Assembly: GCF_001748145.1 (NCBI RefSeq)
Contig: NZ_BCQA01000001.1
Span: 4,800,501-4,864,500, forward strand
DNA from: Bosea sp. BIWAKO-01
Lineage (GTDB): Bacteria > Pseudomonadota > Alphaproteobacteria > Rhizobiales > Beijerinckiaceae
Direction of reading: 5' to 3'
DNA: 64,000 bases
Shown here: piece after piece, positions 53,951 through 63,978 of the stretch
Layout: the number at the start of each line of letters is the position of its first letter
Position numbering within the stretch: the first letter of the stretch is position 1
Translations under genes and position numbers: made by a program
The notes under the pieces: generated by a model
Told to the model about the DNA's origin: nothing
The model's input: only the letters and a program-made list of their open reading frames with translations
Databases searched by the model: none

Positions 53951-56251
53951 ATGGGCGTTCGTGTCGGAGTTTTCGGCCAGGCAGTGCGATCCCGTTTTCT
54001 GCCGATCCTGGCGGCGCTAGCGCTGACCCTGCTTGCCGGCAGCCATCCTGCCCAGGCTCAAGCAGCGAATGATCAATCGACGGTTGTCCTGACATTGCGT
54101 GGCGATGAAACGCCAGCAGCCCTCAAGCACACGATCGATGCGCTGGAAGCCAGCGGGCGGAAGGTCATATTGAGGATTGCCGGCGAGGGGGCTGCCGCAC
54201 CCGCGGCCGCGCCACCGGCTCCCGATCCCGTCGCGAAGCCAAGCCCGCCGGCGCCCGCGGCGGGCAAACTGACCCCCAACCAGGCAGCCTCCCGGCTGGA
54301 GACGTTCTGGGACGATTTCGTCGCGGGCTTCGACTACGGCAATGATGCCATACCGGCTGCCACCACTCTTCCCGAGGAGTGGAATCGAGCCTGGTCGACC
54401 AATCGGAATGGGATCGCGGGTCTGCCGGCTTCCGTGAGGCTTTTCCTCGGCATCACGCTGGCGATTGGGCTGGCGCTCCTGTTCCGCTTTGCGAGCGCAG
54501 GATGGTTCGCCAGGCGCATGCGATCGCCTGGGCCCGAATTGACGGAGCGCCTGAAGGCATCGGGCTACGGTCTGCTGCAGGACGTCGCGATGGTTGCCAT
54601 CGCGCTCGGCACGCTGCGACTCTACGGTCGCCTGGCCCTGCCCGAACTGGACCTGGCATCGCAAACCCTGCGGACGGTCGGCAACGGTCTTGCGATCGGC
54701 GCGGGCTACGTGCTGGTCGGTCGATTCCTGCTCGCGCCGGGTGATCCCGAGCGCCGACTGATGCCACTGCCGCGTGCAGAGCATCATTTCCGCCTGCTTA
54801 TCATCTATGCGCTTTCGGCGGTCTTTGTGGTCACGGGCGTGATTCTTGCCGAACGCGCCGACGCCAACAGGGTCGCTGTGGCCGGTCTGTTCGCGGTCAC
54901 GGCGATCGCGATCACGCTGTTCAAGCTTTGGTGGTTCTACGACGCACGTCACGATCTGGGGCGACTGGTGCTGAGCAACTCCGAAACGCCAGGGCCGGGG
55001 CTGCGCCTTCTGGCCTTGCTGGCGCCCTGGTTCTACATGGCGGTGACGTTGGCTATCTGGATGGTCGGGCGCGCATCGGCGATGATGGTCGACGGAGCAC
55101 GCTGGGCTGAGACGGCCGGGCTGACTCAGATCATCGTCGTCCTCGCCCCGATCATCGCGATTGGCGTCGGCGGCCTGCTGCGCTGCAGGCGCTTGCGCCG
55201 CGCGGCAACCAGGGAGACGACCCCGCATGGCGAGGCGCTGGCGCGCGCGGGCGAAGCAGCCGCGACAGGCATCGTCTGGGCCATCGCCTTCTACCTCCTG
55301 GTCAGGCTGTGGGCTGAGTTCGCTTTCGACATGAACTCGCCAGAGTTCCGCACCTTCTCGCGTCAGGGCGCCGGAATCGCAGCCCTTGTCTTCGCTGGCT
55401 GGGTGGTGCTGGTTTTCCTCAGGGCGTTCTTCGACGCGTATACGCCACGCCCGGTCGTCAGCGGCCCGGCCGACGAGGATGCTGTCCCGCACGAGGGCCA
55501 TGTTCCGTCCCGCCTCGCCACGGTGCTGCCGGTGCTGCGCGGGGTCGTGCTCGGCGCTGTCGCGGGCCTCCTCGCGCTCGTCGTCCTTTCACGGCTGGGC
55601 GTCGATATCGGCCCGCTTCTGGCCGGTTTCGGCATTCTCGGCCTTGCGATCTCCTTCGGTTCGCAGGCCCTGGTGCGCGACATCGTCTCCGGGTTCTTCT
55701 TCATGATCGAGGATGCGTTCCGTGTCGGCGAGTATGTCGATACCGGGCGATTGAAGGGGACTGTCGAGAAAATATCCCTGCGCTCGGTCCAGCTTCGCCA
55801 TCAGAGCGGGCAGGTGCATACGGTCCCGTTCGGCCAGATCCCCTCGCTGACCAATGCCAGCCGCGACTGGGCGACGGTGAAGTTCAATGTTCGGCTCGAC
55901 CACTCCGCCGATATCGAGAAGGCCCGCAAGACGATCAAGAAGGTCGGCCTCGCCCTGCTTGAAGACCCGGAATATGCGCCGCACTTCATTGCGCAACTCA
56001 AGATGCAGGGCGTCGCGGACATCACCGACAGCGCTGTGGTGATCAGGCTGAAATTTACCGCCAAACCGGCCCATGCCTCGACCTTGCAGCGGGAATGCCT
56101 GAAGCGTGTCTATCGGGGGCTGAACGAAGCTGGCGTGCCGTTCGCGTCCAATGCGGTCACGGTCCGTGGCGGCGAGGGCCACGCGCAATCCGGGGCTGCG
56201 GCGATCACGGCAGTGCCGCCGCCCACTCCATTGGCGCCGGCGGCGGGCTGA
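53951..56251 (+). CDS. Large MscS-family mechanosensitive channel, with signal peptide
   Basis: Start at ATG 53951 following GGGGGGAGACGACAGC. 766 residues. Signal peptide (LPILAALALTLLAGSHPAQA), a periplasmic Ala/Pro-rich region of about 130 residues, some ten membrane helices from about residue 155, then the MscS core at about 535-760: pore helix LGVDIGPLLAGFGILGLAIS, FGSQALVRDIVSGFFFMIED, the beta domain RVGEYVDTGRLKGTVEKISL and HTVPFGQIPSLTNASRDW. It should release solutes on sudden osmotic downshift. The extended N-terminal region is like YbiO/MscM-type members. Confidence 0.93.
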   Translation: MGVRVGVFGQAVRSRFLPILAALALTLLAGSHPAQAQAANDQSTVVLTLRGDETPAALKHTIDALEASGRKVILRIAGEGAAAPAAAPPAPDPVAKPSPPAPAAGKLTPNQAASRLETFWDDFVAGFDYGNDAIPAATTLPEEWNRAWSTNRNGIAGLPASVRLFLGITLAIGLALLFRFASAGWFARRMRSPGPELTERLKASGYGLLQDVAMVAIALGTLRLYGRLALPELDLASQTLRTVGNGLAIGAGYVLVGRFLLAPGDPERRLMPLPRAEHHFRLLIIYALSAVFVVTGVILAERADANRVAVAGLFAVTAIAITLFKLWWFYDARHDLGRLVLSNSETPGPGLRLLALLAPWFYMAVTLAIWMVGRASAMMVDGARWAETAGLTQIIVVLAPIIAIGVGGLLRCRRLRRAATRETTPHGEALARAGEAAATGIVWAIAFYLLVRLWAEFAFDMNSPEFRTFSRQGAGIAALVFAGWVVLVFLRAFFDAYTPRPVVSGPADEDAVPHEGHVPSRLATVLPVLRGVVLGAVAGLLALVVLSRLGVDIGPLLAGFGILGLAISFGSQALVRDIVSGFFFMIEDAFRVGEYVDTGRLKGTVEKISLRSVQLRHQSGQVHTVPFGQIPSLTNASRDWATVKFNVRLDHSADIEKARKTIKKVGLALLEDPEYAPHFIAQLKMQGVADITDSAVVIRLKFTAKPAHASTLQRECLKRVYRGLNEAGVPFASNAVTVRGGEGHAQSGAAAITAVPPPTPLAPAAG

Positions 56252-56255
56252 CCGC

Positions 56256-56621
56256 TCAGCGGCCGATCTCGAGGATGAAGAAGAAGCCGAAGCCAATGGC
56301 GGTCAGCAGGAGGCCAAGCCCAAGTCCGAGGCGGGCGGCAGAAATCTGGGCGATGAGTTCGGTGCGAAAGCCCGCTCGCTCGGCATCGTGCTCACGGCCA
56401 TGCTTGTGGAATTGGCTGGCATAGAGATCCGGCGTCATCTGGTGGCCGACGGGCCGGTTTTCCTCGAGCTCGAAGCGAATCGCCACGAAGGCGATGAAGA
56501 GGCCGAGCAAGCCGACGCCGAACCAGCCGATCGCCTGCAAAGCCAGCCAGGCAAGACCAAGCAGCGCCGCGACGCAGACGATGACGAGCGCGAGTCGCTC
56601 AAAACTTCTCGGCGGCGGCAT
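56256..56621 (-). CDS. Small hypothetical membrane protein (121 aa)
   Basis: ATG at 56619-56621 with GGGGGTGACC upstream. Two hydrophobic segments at the start (LALVIVCVAALLGLAWLALQ and FGVGLLGLFIAFVAIRF), a charged middle of about 50 residues with a RPVGHQMTPDLYASQFHKHG stretch and a hydrophobic end LGLGLLLTAIGFGFFFILEI. Unknown family. Convergent with the MscS gene, 4 bp apart, and in line with rne downstream. Confidence 0.65.
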   Translation of the reverse strand: MPPPRSFERLALVIVCVAALLGLAWLALQAIGWFGVGLLGLFIAFVAIRFELEENRPVGHQMTPDLYASQFHKHGREHDAERAGFRTELIAQISAARLGLGLGLLLTAIGFGFFFILEIGR

Positions 56622-56646
56622 TGACGGTCACCCCCTTTAATGAAGA

Positions 56647-56674
56647 AGGCCGCTGCGAGTGATCGCAGCGGCCT
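56647..56674 (-). terminator. Terminator of rne
   Basis: AGGCCGCTGCGA (56647-56658), loop GTGA, TCGCAGCGGCCT (56663-56674): perfect 12-bp stem 6 bp after the rne stop, followed on the minus strand by TCTTCATT. Confidence 0.8.
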
Positions 56675-56680
56675 GAAGTC

Positions 56681-59428
56681 TTACTTGCGTCCGGCGAGCT
56701 TGTTCCACCAGCCGCCGCGCTTCGGACGGTCCGGATCCGGCGGAGTCAGGACGACCGCGACGGGTTCCTCGACGACACGCGGGGCGGGTTCGGGAGCGGG
56801 CTCAGCTTCGGAGGCGATCGGCGTCTCGACCGGAGCAGCCGGAGTTTCGACTGCGGGGGCGGGAGTCTCGGCGGCGACGCCGTCCTCGGTGATCGGCACG
56901 ACCTTCTTGCGCGCCCGACTACGCTTCGGCTTCTCGGCCGGTGCGGCCTCCGTGGCGACGGTCTCCGCAACGCCCTCGGCTGCCTTCGCTGCTTCGGGGG
57001 CCGCCTCTTGCTCGGTTTCGGCCTTGGGCTTGCGCGTGCTGCGGCGGGCGCGGCGCGGCTTGGCTTCCTCGACGGCTTCGGCTGCAACCTCGGCGACAGG
57101 CGCTTCAGCCGGCTCGGCTACAGGAGCCGGGGCGGCTTCCGCGACAGCGGGGCTATCGGCGTGCTCGTCGCCATCCTCGTCGCCTTCATCGCCTTCGGCG
57201 TCGCTGCCGCCCTCGATCTGCTGGCCGTTCGCATCGCGCTCGCCGCCACGCCGACGCCGCCGACGGCGGCGGCGCTTGCGTCCGCCGTCCCCACGGGCTT
57301 CGCCATCGCCGCGTTCCGCAACGGCGTCTGCCTGGGCCGCGTCTTCCTGCACGTCTTCGCTTCCTCCGGCGGCCTCGGCCTCGGCTGCTGCATCGAGCGC
57401 ATCGTCATCGACATGCTCGATCGCCTCGGCCTTGAACGGGCTCGGAACGACGCGGCCTTCATTGCCGACGAACTCGCCGCGCTCGACCTCGAAATAGCGG
57501 GTGCCGAGCAAGGTCGCGTCGGCCGAGACCGTGATCGCGATAGCGAAGCGTGTCTCGAGATCGGTGAGATGCGCGCGCTTCTGGTTGAGGACATAGAGCG
57601 CCACTTCCGGCCGCGTCCGGACCGAAAGATTGTGCGAGGCGCTCTTGATCAGGGTTTCCTCCAGCGCGCGCAGGATCTGCAGCGCCACCGAGGAGGTCGA
57701 GCGGATCATGCCGGCACCTGCGCAGTGCGGGCAGGGGACCGAGGAGCTCTCGAGCACGCCGGTGCGGATGCGCTGACGCGACATCTCCAGCAGGCCGAAG
57801 GCCGAAATCCGGCCGACCTGAATGCGCGCACGGTCGTTCTTGAGGCAGTCCTTGAGCTTCTTCTCGACGGCACGGTTGTTGCGGTTCTCCTCCATGTCGA
57901 TGAAATCGATCACGATGAGACCGGCAAGATCGCGCAGCCGGAGCTGGCGGGAGATTTCCTCCGCCGCTTCCAGATTGGTCTTGAGAGCCGTGTCCTCGAT
58001 ATTGTGTTCGCGGGTCGAGCGGCCCGAGTTGATGTCGATCGCGACCAGGGCTTCGGTCTGGTTGATGACGATATAGCCACCGGACTTCAGCGTGACGGTG
58101 TTCGAGAACATCGCGTCGAGCTGGCTCTCGACACCGAACGAGGCGAAGAGCGGGGTCTGGTCGCGATAGGCTTTCACACTCTTGGCATGGCTCGGCATGA
58201 GCATGCGCATGAAGTCCTTGGCCTCCCGATAGGCCTCCTCGCCGGCGACATGAACCTCGTCGATGTCCTTGTTGTAGAGGTCGCGGATCGAGCGCTTGAC
58301 GAGGTTTCCTTCCTCATAGACGAGCGCCGGCGCGACGGAGCCGAGCGTGAGTTCGCGCACGCTCTCCCACATCCGCATCAGATACTCGTAGTCGCGCTTG
58401 ATCTCGACCTTGGTGCGCGAGGCGCCGGCCGTGCGCAGGATGATGCCCATCCCTTCCGGCACCTCCAGTTCCTGGGCGATTTCCTTGAGGCGCTTGCGAT
58501 CCTCGGCATTGGTGATCTTGCGCGAGATGCCGCCGCCCTTGCCGGTGTTCGGCATCAGCACCGAATAGCGCCCGGCGAGCGAGAGATAGGTGGTGAGCGC
58601 GGCGCCCTTGTTGCCGCGCTCTTCCTTGACGACCTGGACCAGGATGATCTGGCGACGCTTGATCACCTCCTGGATCTTGTACTGGCGGCGCGAGTGGCGC
58701 GGGCGCTCCGGCATATCGTCCAGGGCGTCGCCGCCGCCGAGTTGCTCCGGCTCTTCCTGCGGCTCGTCGTTGCCGTGGTCGTCGCTGTCTTCGCCGTTCT
58801 CGTCCTCGTCATTCTCGGACGGACGGCGCGCTTCCTCATTGTCAGCGGAAGCCTCGCCGGCCTCTGCAGAGGCTTCGATCACGGTCTCGAAGGTCAGTGG
58901 CGCAGCATTCTCGACGACGGTCTCGTCACTCGATTCTGCGACCGCAGGTGCAAAATACTCGCCGAAGGCGGGCGCGCCTTCGTTGACCATGGCAGCTTCC
59001 TTGCCGTCAGTCTCGACGACATCGGCGCTGACGGTCTCGTCGTTGCTCGCCTTCTTGGCGCGTCCGTCGCGGTCACGCCGGCCGCGGTCGCGGCGGCCGC
59101 GCTTCTCGCGGCGTTCCTCGTCGCGCTCTTCCTCGCGGTCGGCGCGTGCCTCCTCGGCGAGCAGGGCCTGCCGGTCGGCAACCGGGATCTGGTAGTAATC
59201 CGGATGGATTTCGGAGAAGGCGAGGAACCCGTGACGGTTGCCGCCATATTCGACGAATGCGGCCTGGAGCGAAGGTTCGACCCGCGTCACCTTCGCCAGA
59301 TAGATATTGCCCCGCAGCGGTTTGCGGCTGGCAGATTCGAAATCAAATTCCTCGACGCGCGAGCCGCGCACCACCACGACCCGGGTCTCTTCCGGGTGTG
59401 TTGCGTCGATAAGCATCTTGTTGGCCAT
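56681..59428 (-). CDS. rne: Ribonuclease E
   Basis: Start at ATG 59426-59428 (MANKMLIDATHPEETRVVVV), preceded by GGAAATCTCTT. 915 residues. The endonuclease that starts mRNA decay and processes rRNA and tRNA precursors. S1 domain with GNIYLAKVTRVEPSLQAAFV and RHGFLAFSEIHPDYYQIP, interrupted by a charged insert of about 150 residues (about 100-245, Arg/Glu-rich then acidic). Catalytic part: DRKRLKEIAQELEVPEGMGI, the 5' sensor ILRTAGASRTKVEIKRDYEY, DNase I-like site with IVINQTEALVAIDINSGRST and LAGLIVIDFIDMEENRNNRA, and Zn-link CPHC. The C-terminal 250 residues are disordered, with an Arg block (RKRRRRRRRR) and Ala/Glu/Pro tracts that build the degradosome in relatives. Confidence 0.96.
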   Translation of the reverse strand: MANKMLIDATHPEETRVVVVRGSRVEEFDFESASRKPLRGNIYLAKVTRVEPSLQAAFVEYGGNRHGFLAFSEIHPDYYQIPVADRQALLAEEARADREEERDEERREKRGRRDRGRRDRDGRAKKASNDETVSADVVETDGKEAAMVNEGAPAFGEYFAPAVAESSDETVVENAAPLTFETVIEASAEAGEASADNEEARRPSENDEDENGEDSDDHGNDEPQEEPEQLGGGDALDDMPERPRHSRRQYKIQEVIKRRQIILVQVVKEERGNKGAALTTYLSLAGRYSVLMPNTGKGGGISRKITNAEDRKRLKEIAQELEVPEGMGIILRTAGASRTKVEIKRDYEYLMRMWESVRELTLGSVAPALVYEEGNLVKRSIRDLYNKDIDEVHVAGEEAYREAKDFMRMLMPSHAKSVKAYRDQTPLFASFGVESQLDAMFSNTVTLKSGGYIVINQTEALVAIDINSGRSTREHNIEDTALKTNLEAAEEISRQLRLRDLAGLIVIDFIDMEENRNNRAVEKKLKDCLKNDRARIQVGRISAFGLLEMSRQRIRTGVLESSSVPCPHCAGAGMIRSTSSVALQILRALEETLIKSASHNLSVRTRPEVALYVLNQKRAHLTDLETRFAIAITVSADATLLGTRYFEVERGEFVGNEGRVVPSPFKAEAIEHVDDDALDAAAEAEAAGGSEDVQEDAAQADAVAERGDGEARGDGGRKRRRRRRRRRGGERDANGQQIEGGSDAEGDEGDEDGDEHADSPAVAEAAPAPVAEPAEAPVAEVAAEAVEEAKPRRARRSTRKPKAETEQEAAPEAAKAAEGVAETVATEAAPAEKPKRSRARKKVVPITEDGVAAETPAPAVETPAAPVETPIASEAEPAPEPAPRVVEEPVAVVLTPPDPDRPKRGGWWNKLAGRK

Positions 59429-60043
59429 AAGAGATTTCCATTGGCGCAGCCGCCGACAGGACCCGCCGGGCTGCGGAAGGATATCCGCTGCCGCGGGCAG
59501 GGGCGCCGCGCATGAGCCGGCATGAACCGGCATGTTGCAGGAGGGAGTGAGGGATCAGGACGCGATGGCGGATCGGGAAGCCTGCCCGGGCAAAAAGCCC
59601 GCCGCAGTCCCGAAGGTATGGACGATGCACCGATGAGCTAAGCGGCGTCGTATGCCCCGACATCTGACCTAACCTGCAGTGCGTGCGTCGAAGACGATTG
59701 CACCGCGTTTGCACGCTCGCGAAAGACTGCCATGCGTCGAACCTCATGCCTGACGCCGGCCGTCCGCGGACGATCCGTTGGCGACTGCCCTGCCGCGACA
59801 AGTCCTGTAAGGGCCTGTCGCTTCGCCGTGTCCCGGACGCCAACGGATAATCGAATCCGGATGCGCGCTACGGGTGGCTTTGCAATGCAACCACCCCCAT
59901 TACAGACAGGTGACAGTGATTTGCAAGTCACATCGCTTGGGCAACATCATGGCGGTGGCGCCGGGGCGGTTCTCGCCATCACATTTGCGTGGTAACCGGC
60001 TGTTAAGCTTCTGCGTCGCTATGGTTAAGCCTTGGTGACGCCA
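59429..60043. other. Intergenic region between the divergent rne and amidase genes
   Basis: About 600 bp without a gene. It should hold a long rne leader (RNase E usually regulates its own mRNA through this part) and the amidase promoter. I see no clear structured element. Confidence 0.45.
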
Positions 60044-61324
60044 ATGGGATCCATTCGCCTGACGTTCCATTCCCACAGCGCTGGCCTGAACCGGCTGACG
60101 GTTTCAGGCGTGGTCCGTCTGATGCTCGGGTCCTGGCTGGTTCTAGCGCCATGCGCGCCGGCAAACGCCAATCCTGTGGTCAGGCCTGCAAGCGAGTTTC
60201 CGGTCGCGACCGATGCCAGGATCGAGCAGGTCGGTGAGGTTGTCAGGCTCACCATGGCGCTCTCGCGCCCCGTCGAGATCAGCGCCTCGGTGATGGCCGC
60301 GCCCGATCGGGCTGTGATCGACCTGCCTTCGGTCAATTTCCAGGTTCAGCCGAATACGGCGCGCAAGAGCGCCGGCTTCGTCAGCGCCTTCCGTTTCGGG
60401 ATGTTCACGGCCGATCGCTCCCGCATCATTCTGGATCTCGCTCAGCCAGCCGTCGTCGCGAAGGCCGAGGTCCGCAAGGTGCGAGGCGGATTCGGCGAGC
60501 TGGTCGTGGAGTTGAAGCGCGCAAGTCGGGCCGAGTTCCAGGCGGCTTCGGTTCGCCCGGCTCAGCAGTCGCAGGAGGGGCCGGCGTCTCAAGCGCCCAG
60601 GCCGCACGGCGAGACGCGCCAGCTCGTAGTGATCGACCCAGGACATGGTGGGATCGATCCCGGTGCCGTGGTGGCCTCGATCGCCGAGAAATCGGTCGTG
60701 CTCGCCTTCGGGCTGGCGCTGAAGGAGCAGCTCGAAGCCGGTGGCCGCTATCGGGTGATGATGACGCGCGATGACGATACCTTTGTGCCATTGGGGCAGC
60801 GCGTGAAGATCGCGCGCGCGGCCGGAGCTGATCTCTTCATCTCGATCCATGCCGATTCGCTGTCCCAGGCGCAGGATGTGCGCGGCGCAACGATCTATAC
60901 CGGCTCGGAGCGCGCCACCGACGCCGAATCGGCCCGGCTCGCGGCCAAGGAAAACCAGGCGGATGCCGTCGCAGGCCTTGATGCGGCCGAGGATGTGCAG
61001 GACGTCGCGGGCATCCTGATGGATCTCGCCAAGCGGGAAACGCGGACATTCTCTTCGGTCTTCGCGCGAAATCTGGTCGAGAAGCTCGGCGGGTCGGTCA
61101 AGCTGCACAAGGTACCCTTGCGTTCCGCAGGATTTCGTGTCCTGACCGCGCCGGATGTTCCCTCCGTGCTGATCGAGCTCGGCTATATGTCGAGCCCCAA
61201 GGATGCGGAGTTGCTGAATTCGCCATCCTGGCGAGCGCAGGCAGTCGGGGCGGTCCACAACGCGATCGATGGCTATTTCACCAGTACGCTTTCGGCTGGA
61301 AAAGCTGCTGCGAACCAACGTTGA
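60044..61324 (+). CDS. N-acetylmuramoyl-L-alanine amidase, AmiC-like (AMIN + Amidase_3)
   Basis: ATG 60044 taken as start (a TTG at 60032 is in frame upstream). 426 residues: signal peptide with core VVRLMLGSWLVLAPCAPANA, AMIN domain about 55-160 (RIEQVGEVVRLTMALSRPVE, FRFGMFTADRSRIILDLAQP) that targets the septum, a short linker, then the zinc amidase: VVIDPGHGGIDPGAVVASIA with the first His, KSVVLAFGLALKEQLEAGG with catalytic Glu, LFISIHADSLSQAQDVRGAT with second His and SVLIELGYMSSPKDAELLN with the final Glu. It cuts the bond between MurNAc and the stem peptide during cell separation. Next gene is PBP1A. Confidence 0.93.
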   Translation: MGSIRLTFHSHSAGLNRLTVSGVVRLMLGSWLVLAPCAPANANPVVRPASEFPVATDARIEQVGEVVRLTMALSRPVEISASVMAAPDRAVIDLPSVNFQVQPNTARKSAGFVSAFRFGMFTADRSRIILDLAQPAVVAKAEVRKVRGGFGELVVELKRASRAEFQAASVRPAQQSQEGPASQAPRPHGETRQLVVIDPGHGGIDPGAVVASIAEKSVVLAFGLALKEQLEAGGRYRVMMTRDDDTFVPLGQRVKIARAAGADLFISIHADSLSQAQDVRGATIYTGSERATDAESARLAAKENQADAVAGLDAAEDVQDVAGILMDLAKRETRTFSSVFARNLVEKLGGSVKLHKVPLRSAGFRVLTAPDVPSVLIELGYMSSPKDAELLNSPSWRAQAVGAVHNAIDGYFTSTLSAGKAAANQR

Positions 61325-61527
61325 GACCTGTTGATGCGGTTGGCGAAGATTGTGGTCGTTAGGCCACGGTTCCGCCATCTCAGCCGTGTTATAGACCTGA
61401 TTTGGAAGCGACGAGGACGAGAGCTGGGAGCGAGGCGGCAGCAGCCGTTTCTTGCACGAGATCGGCTCTGTTGCGGGGAACCCGGCGAGACCGGTCACTG
61501 CACAGCAATCAGGGGCATGGGCCTTAG

Positions 61528-63978
61528 ATGCGGTTTATTCTGCGACTCTTCGGGTGGCTATTCGCTGCGGGCACGATCGTATTCGTCATCGGTGCGGTCG
61601 TGGCCGGCGGGTTCATCTGGCATTATTCGAAGGATCTGCCCGACTCGGCGCAGCTGCGGAACTATGAGCCGCCAGTGATGAGTCGCGTGCATGCCGGTGA
61701 CGGCAGCCTGATCGCCGAATTCGCCCGCGAGCGCCGCCTCTACCTGCCGATCCAGGCGATTCCCAAGCTGGTCGTCGACGCCTATCTTTCGGCCGAGGAC
61801 AAGAATTTCTACAAGCATATGGGCGTCGACCCCGAAGGGCTTGTCCGCGCTGCGATCACGAATTTCCGCAACCGCGCGTCCGGTCGCCGGCCGCAGGGCG
61901 CCTCGACCATCACCCAACAGGTTGCGAAGAACTTCCTCGTCGGCTCGGAACAGTCGCTGGAGCGCAAGATTCGCGAGGCGCTGATCGCGCTGCGCATCGA
62001 GGGGACCTATTCCAAGGACAAGATCCTCGAGCTCTACCTGAACGAGATCTATCTCGGAGCTCCGGCGCCAGGGCAGGGCAGCTATGGCGTTGCGGCTGCC
62101 GCGCTGAATTATTTCGGCAAGTCGGTGCATGAGCTGAACCTGCAGGAGGTCGCCTATCTCGCGGCTCTGCCCAAGGCTCCGACCGACCTGCACCCCTTCC
62201 GCAACCGCGAACGGGCGATCGAGCGTCGCAACTACGTGCTCGATCGCATGGCCGAGAACGGCGTGGTGAAGCGCGAGGAGGCTGAGGCGGCCAAGAAGCA
62301 GCCACTCGGCGTCAACCCGCGTACGGTTTCGCCCAACAACATCGCGGCCGGCTATTTTGCCGAAGAGATTCGCCGCGAGCTGCAGGATCGCTATGGCGAG
62401 AAGAAGCTGCTCGAGGGCGGCCTTTCCGTGCGCGCCACCGTCGATCCCAAGATGCAGCTGCTTGCCCGTAAGTCGCTGGTCGACGGACTCGTGCGCTTCG
62501 ACGAGGCGCGCGGCTGGCGCGGCGCGATCCAAAAGCTCGACATCAGCGCGCGCGACTGGGGCATTGCGCTCGGCGACTTGCCGGTGCTCGGCGACGTGGC
62601 GCCCTGGCGCCTTGCCGTCGTGCTCGACGTCAATGGCGACAGCGCGCGACTCGGCCTGCATCCGGGACGCGAGAATTCCGGTCATCTCCGGACCGAGCGC
62701 GATACCGTGACGCTGACGGGTGAGGGCATCCGCTGGACCCGGCGCGCCCGCGTCGCCCAGGCCGTCTCGGCCGGCGACGTCGTCTATGTCGAGCCGATGG
62801 ACAGCAGGCCGGGCCAGGTCCGTCTGCGCCAGATGCCTGAAGTCAACGGCGCCATCACCGTGATGGACCCGTATTCAGGCCGCGTGCTGGCGATGGTCGG
62901 CGGCTTCTCGCATGACCAGTCGGAGTTCAACCGTGCGACGCAGGCGCTGCGCCAGCCGGGCTCGTCCTTCAAGCCCTTCGTCTACGCCACTGCGCTCGAC
63001 AACGGCTATACGCCGTCGAGCATCGTGCTCGACGCGCCGATCGAGGTCGATCAGGGCGGCGGTCTCGGTGTCTGGCGGCCTGAGAACTATGATGGCAAGT
63101 CGACCGGGCCGCGCACCCTGCGCTACGGCATCCAGTTCTCCAAGAACCTGATGACCGTGCGCCTCGCCAAGGATGTCGGCATGCCGCTGATCGCGGAATA
63201 TGCCCGTCGCTTCGGCATCTACGACGACATGCTGCCGGTGCTCTCGATGTCGCTCGGCGCCGGTGAAACCACAGTGATGCGCATGACGGCGGCCTATTCG
63301 ATGCTGGTCAATGGCGGCAAGCGCATTCGTCCGACCTTGATCGACCGCATCCAGGATCGCTTCGGCGGCACGATCTATCGGCACGACCAGCGCGTCTGCG
63401 AAGGCTGCAACGCCGACAAATGGGCGAGCCAGAAGGAACCGCGCCTCATCGACAATCGCGACCAGGTGCTCGATCCGCTGACGGCCTACCAGATGGTTTC
63501 TCTCCTCGAAGGCGTGGTGCAGAACGGCACCGCGCAGGTGGTCAAGTCGGTCGGCAAGCCGCTCGCGGGCAAGACCGGCACCACCAACGAGGCCAAGGAC
63601 GTCTGGTTCGTCGGCTTCTCGCCGGATCTCGCGGTTGGCGTCTATATGGGCTTCGACAAGCCGAAGTCGCTGGGCAACTCGGCGACGGCTGGCCAGTATG
63701 CCGCTCCGATCTTCCGCGACTTCATGATGGCTGCGCTGAAGGACAAGCCGGCGACGCCGTTCCGCGTGCCGGCCGGCATCAAGCTGATCCGCGTCGATCC
63801 GCGCAGCGGCATGCGCGCCGGTGGCGAAGGCGGCATTCTCGAAGCCTTCAAGCCGGGTACCGCTCCGCCTGACAGCTACTCGGTCATCGGTGCTGCGGGC
63901 GAAGGTGGCGGCGCACCGCTCAACGTCTCTCCAGGCGGCGGGCGCAGCGTGGGGTCGGGCACCGGCGGTCTGTACTAG
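61528..63978 (+). CDS. mrcA: Penicillin-binding protein 1A (bifunctional glycosyltransferase/transpeptidase)
   Basis: 816 residues. One N-terminal membrane helix (LFGWLFAAGTIVFVIGAVVA). GT51 domain about 50-225: SAEDKNFYKHMGVDPEGLVR with the catalytic Glu, RRPQGASTITQQVAKNFLVG and LELYLNEIYLGAPAPGQGSY. OB-like insert, then the transpeptidase: ser-nucleophile in LRQPGSSFKPFVYATALDNG (SxxK), an SxN-type motif near SMSLGAGETTVMRMTAAYSM and KTGTTNEAKDVWFVGFSPDL (KTG). It polymerises and crosslinks lateral-wall murein. The C-terminal 60 residues are Gly-rich and disordered. Immediately follows the amidase gene, a combination common in alphaproteobacteria. Confidence 0.95.
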   Translation: MRFILRLFGWLFAAGTIVFVIGAVVAGGFIWHYSKDLPDSAQLRNYEPPVMSRVHAGDGSLIAEFARERRLYLPIQAIPKLVVDAYLSAEDKNFYKHMGVDPEGLVRAAITNFRNRASGRRPQGASTITQQVAKNFLVGSEQSLERKIREALIALRIEGTYSKDKILELYLNEIYLGAPAPGQGSYGVAAAALNYFGKSVHELNLQEVAYLAALPKAPTDLHPFRNRERAIERRNYVLDRMAENGVVKREEAEAAKKQPLGVNPRTVSPNNIAAGYFAEEIRRELQDRYGEKKLLEGGLSVRATVDPKMQLLARKSLVDGLVRFDEARGWRGAIQKLDISARDWGIALGDLPVLGDVAPWRLAVVLDVNGDSARLGLHPGRENSGHLRTERDTVTLTGEGIRWTRRARVAQAVSAGDVVYVEPMDSRPGQVRLRQMPEVNGAITVMDPYSGRVLAMVGGFSHDQSEFNRATQALRQPGSSFKPFVYATALDNGYTPSSIVLDAPIEVDQGGGLGVWRPENYDGKSTGPRTLRYGIQFSKNLMTVRLAKDVGMPLIAEYARRFGIYDDMLPVLSMSLGAGETTVMRMTAAYSMLVNGGKRIRPTLIDRIQDRFGGTIYRHDQRVCEGCNADKWASQKEPRLIDNRDQVLDPLTAYQMVSLLEGVVQNGTAQVVKSVGKPLAGKTGTTNEAKDVWFVGFSPDLAVGVYMGFDKPKSLGNSATAGQYAAPIFRDFMMAALKDKPATPFRVPAGIKLIRVDPRSGMRAGGEGGILEAFKPGTAPPDSYSVIGAAGEGGGAPLNVSPGGGRSVGSGTGGLY

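Noticed and set aside
54017..55501. 494-codon minus-strand open frame inside the MscS gene
   Set aside because: Shadow frame of the channel gene, without start signal.
57008..59515. 835-codon plus-strand open frame across rne
   Set aside because: It mirrors the RNase E gene in high-GC DNA, has no ribosome site or known motif, and rne on the other strand is unmistakable.
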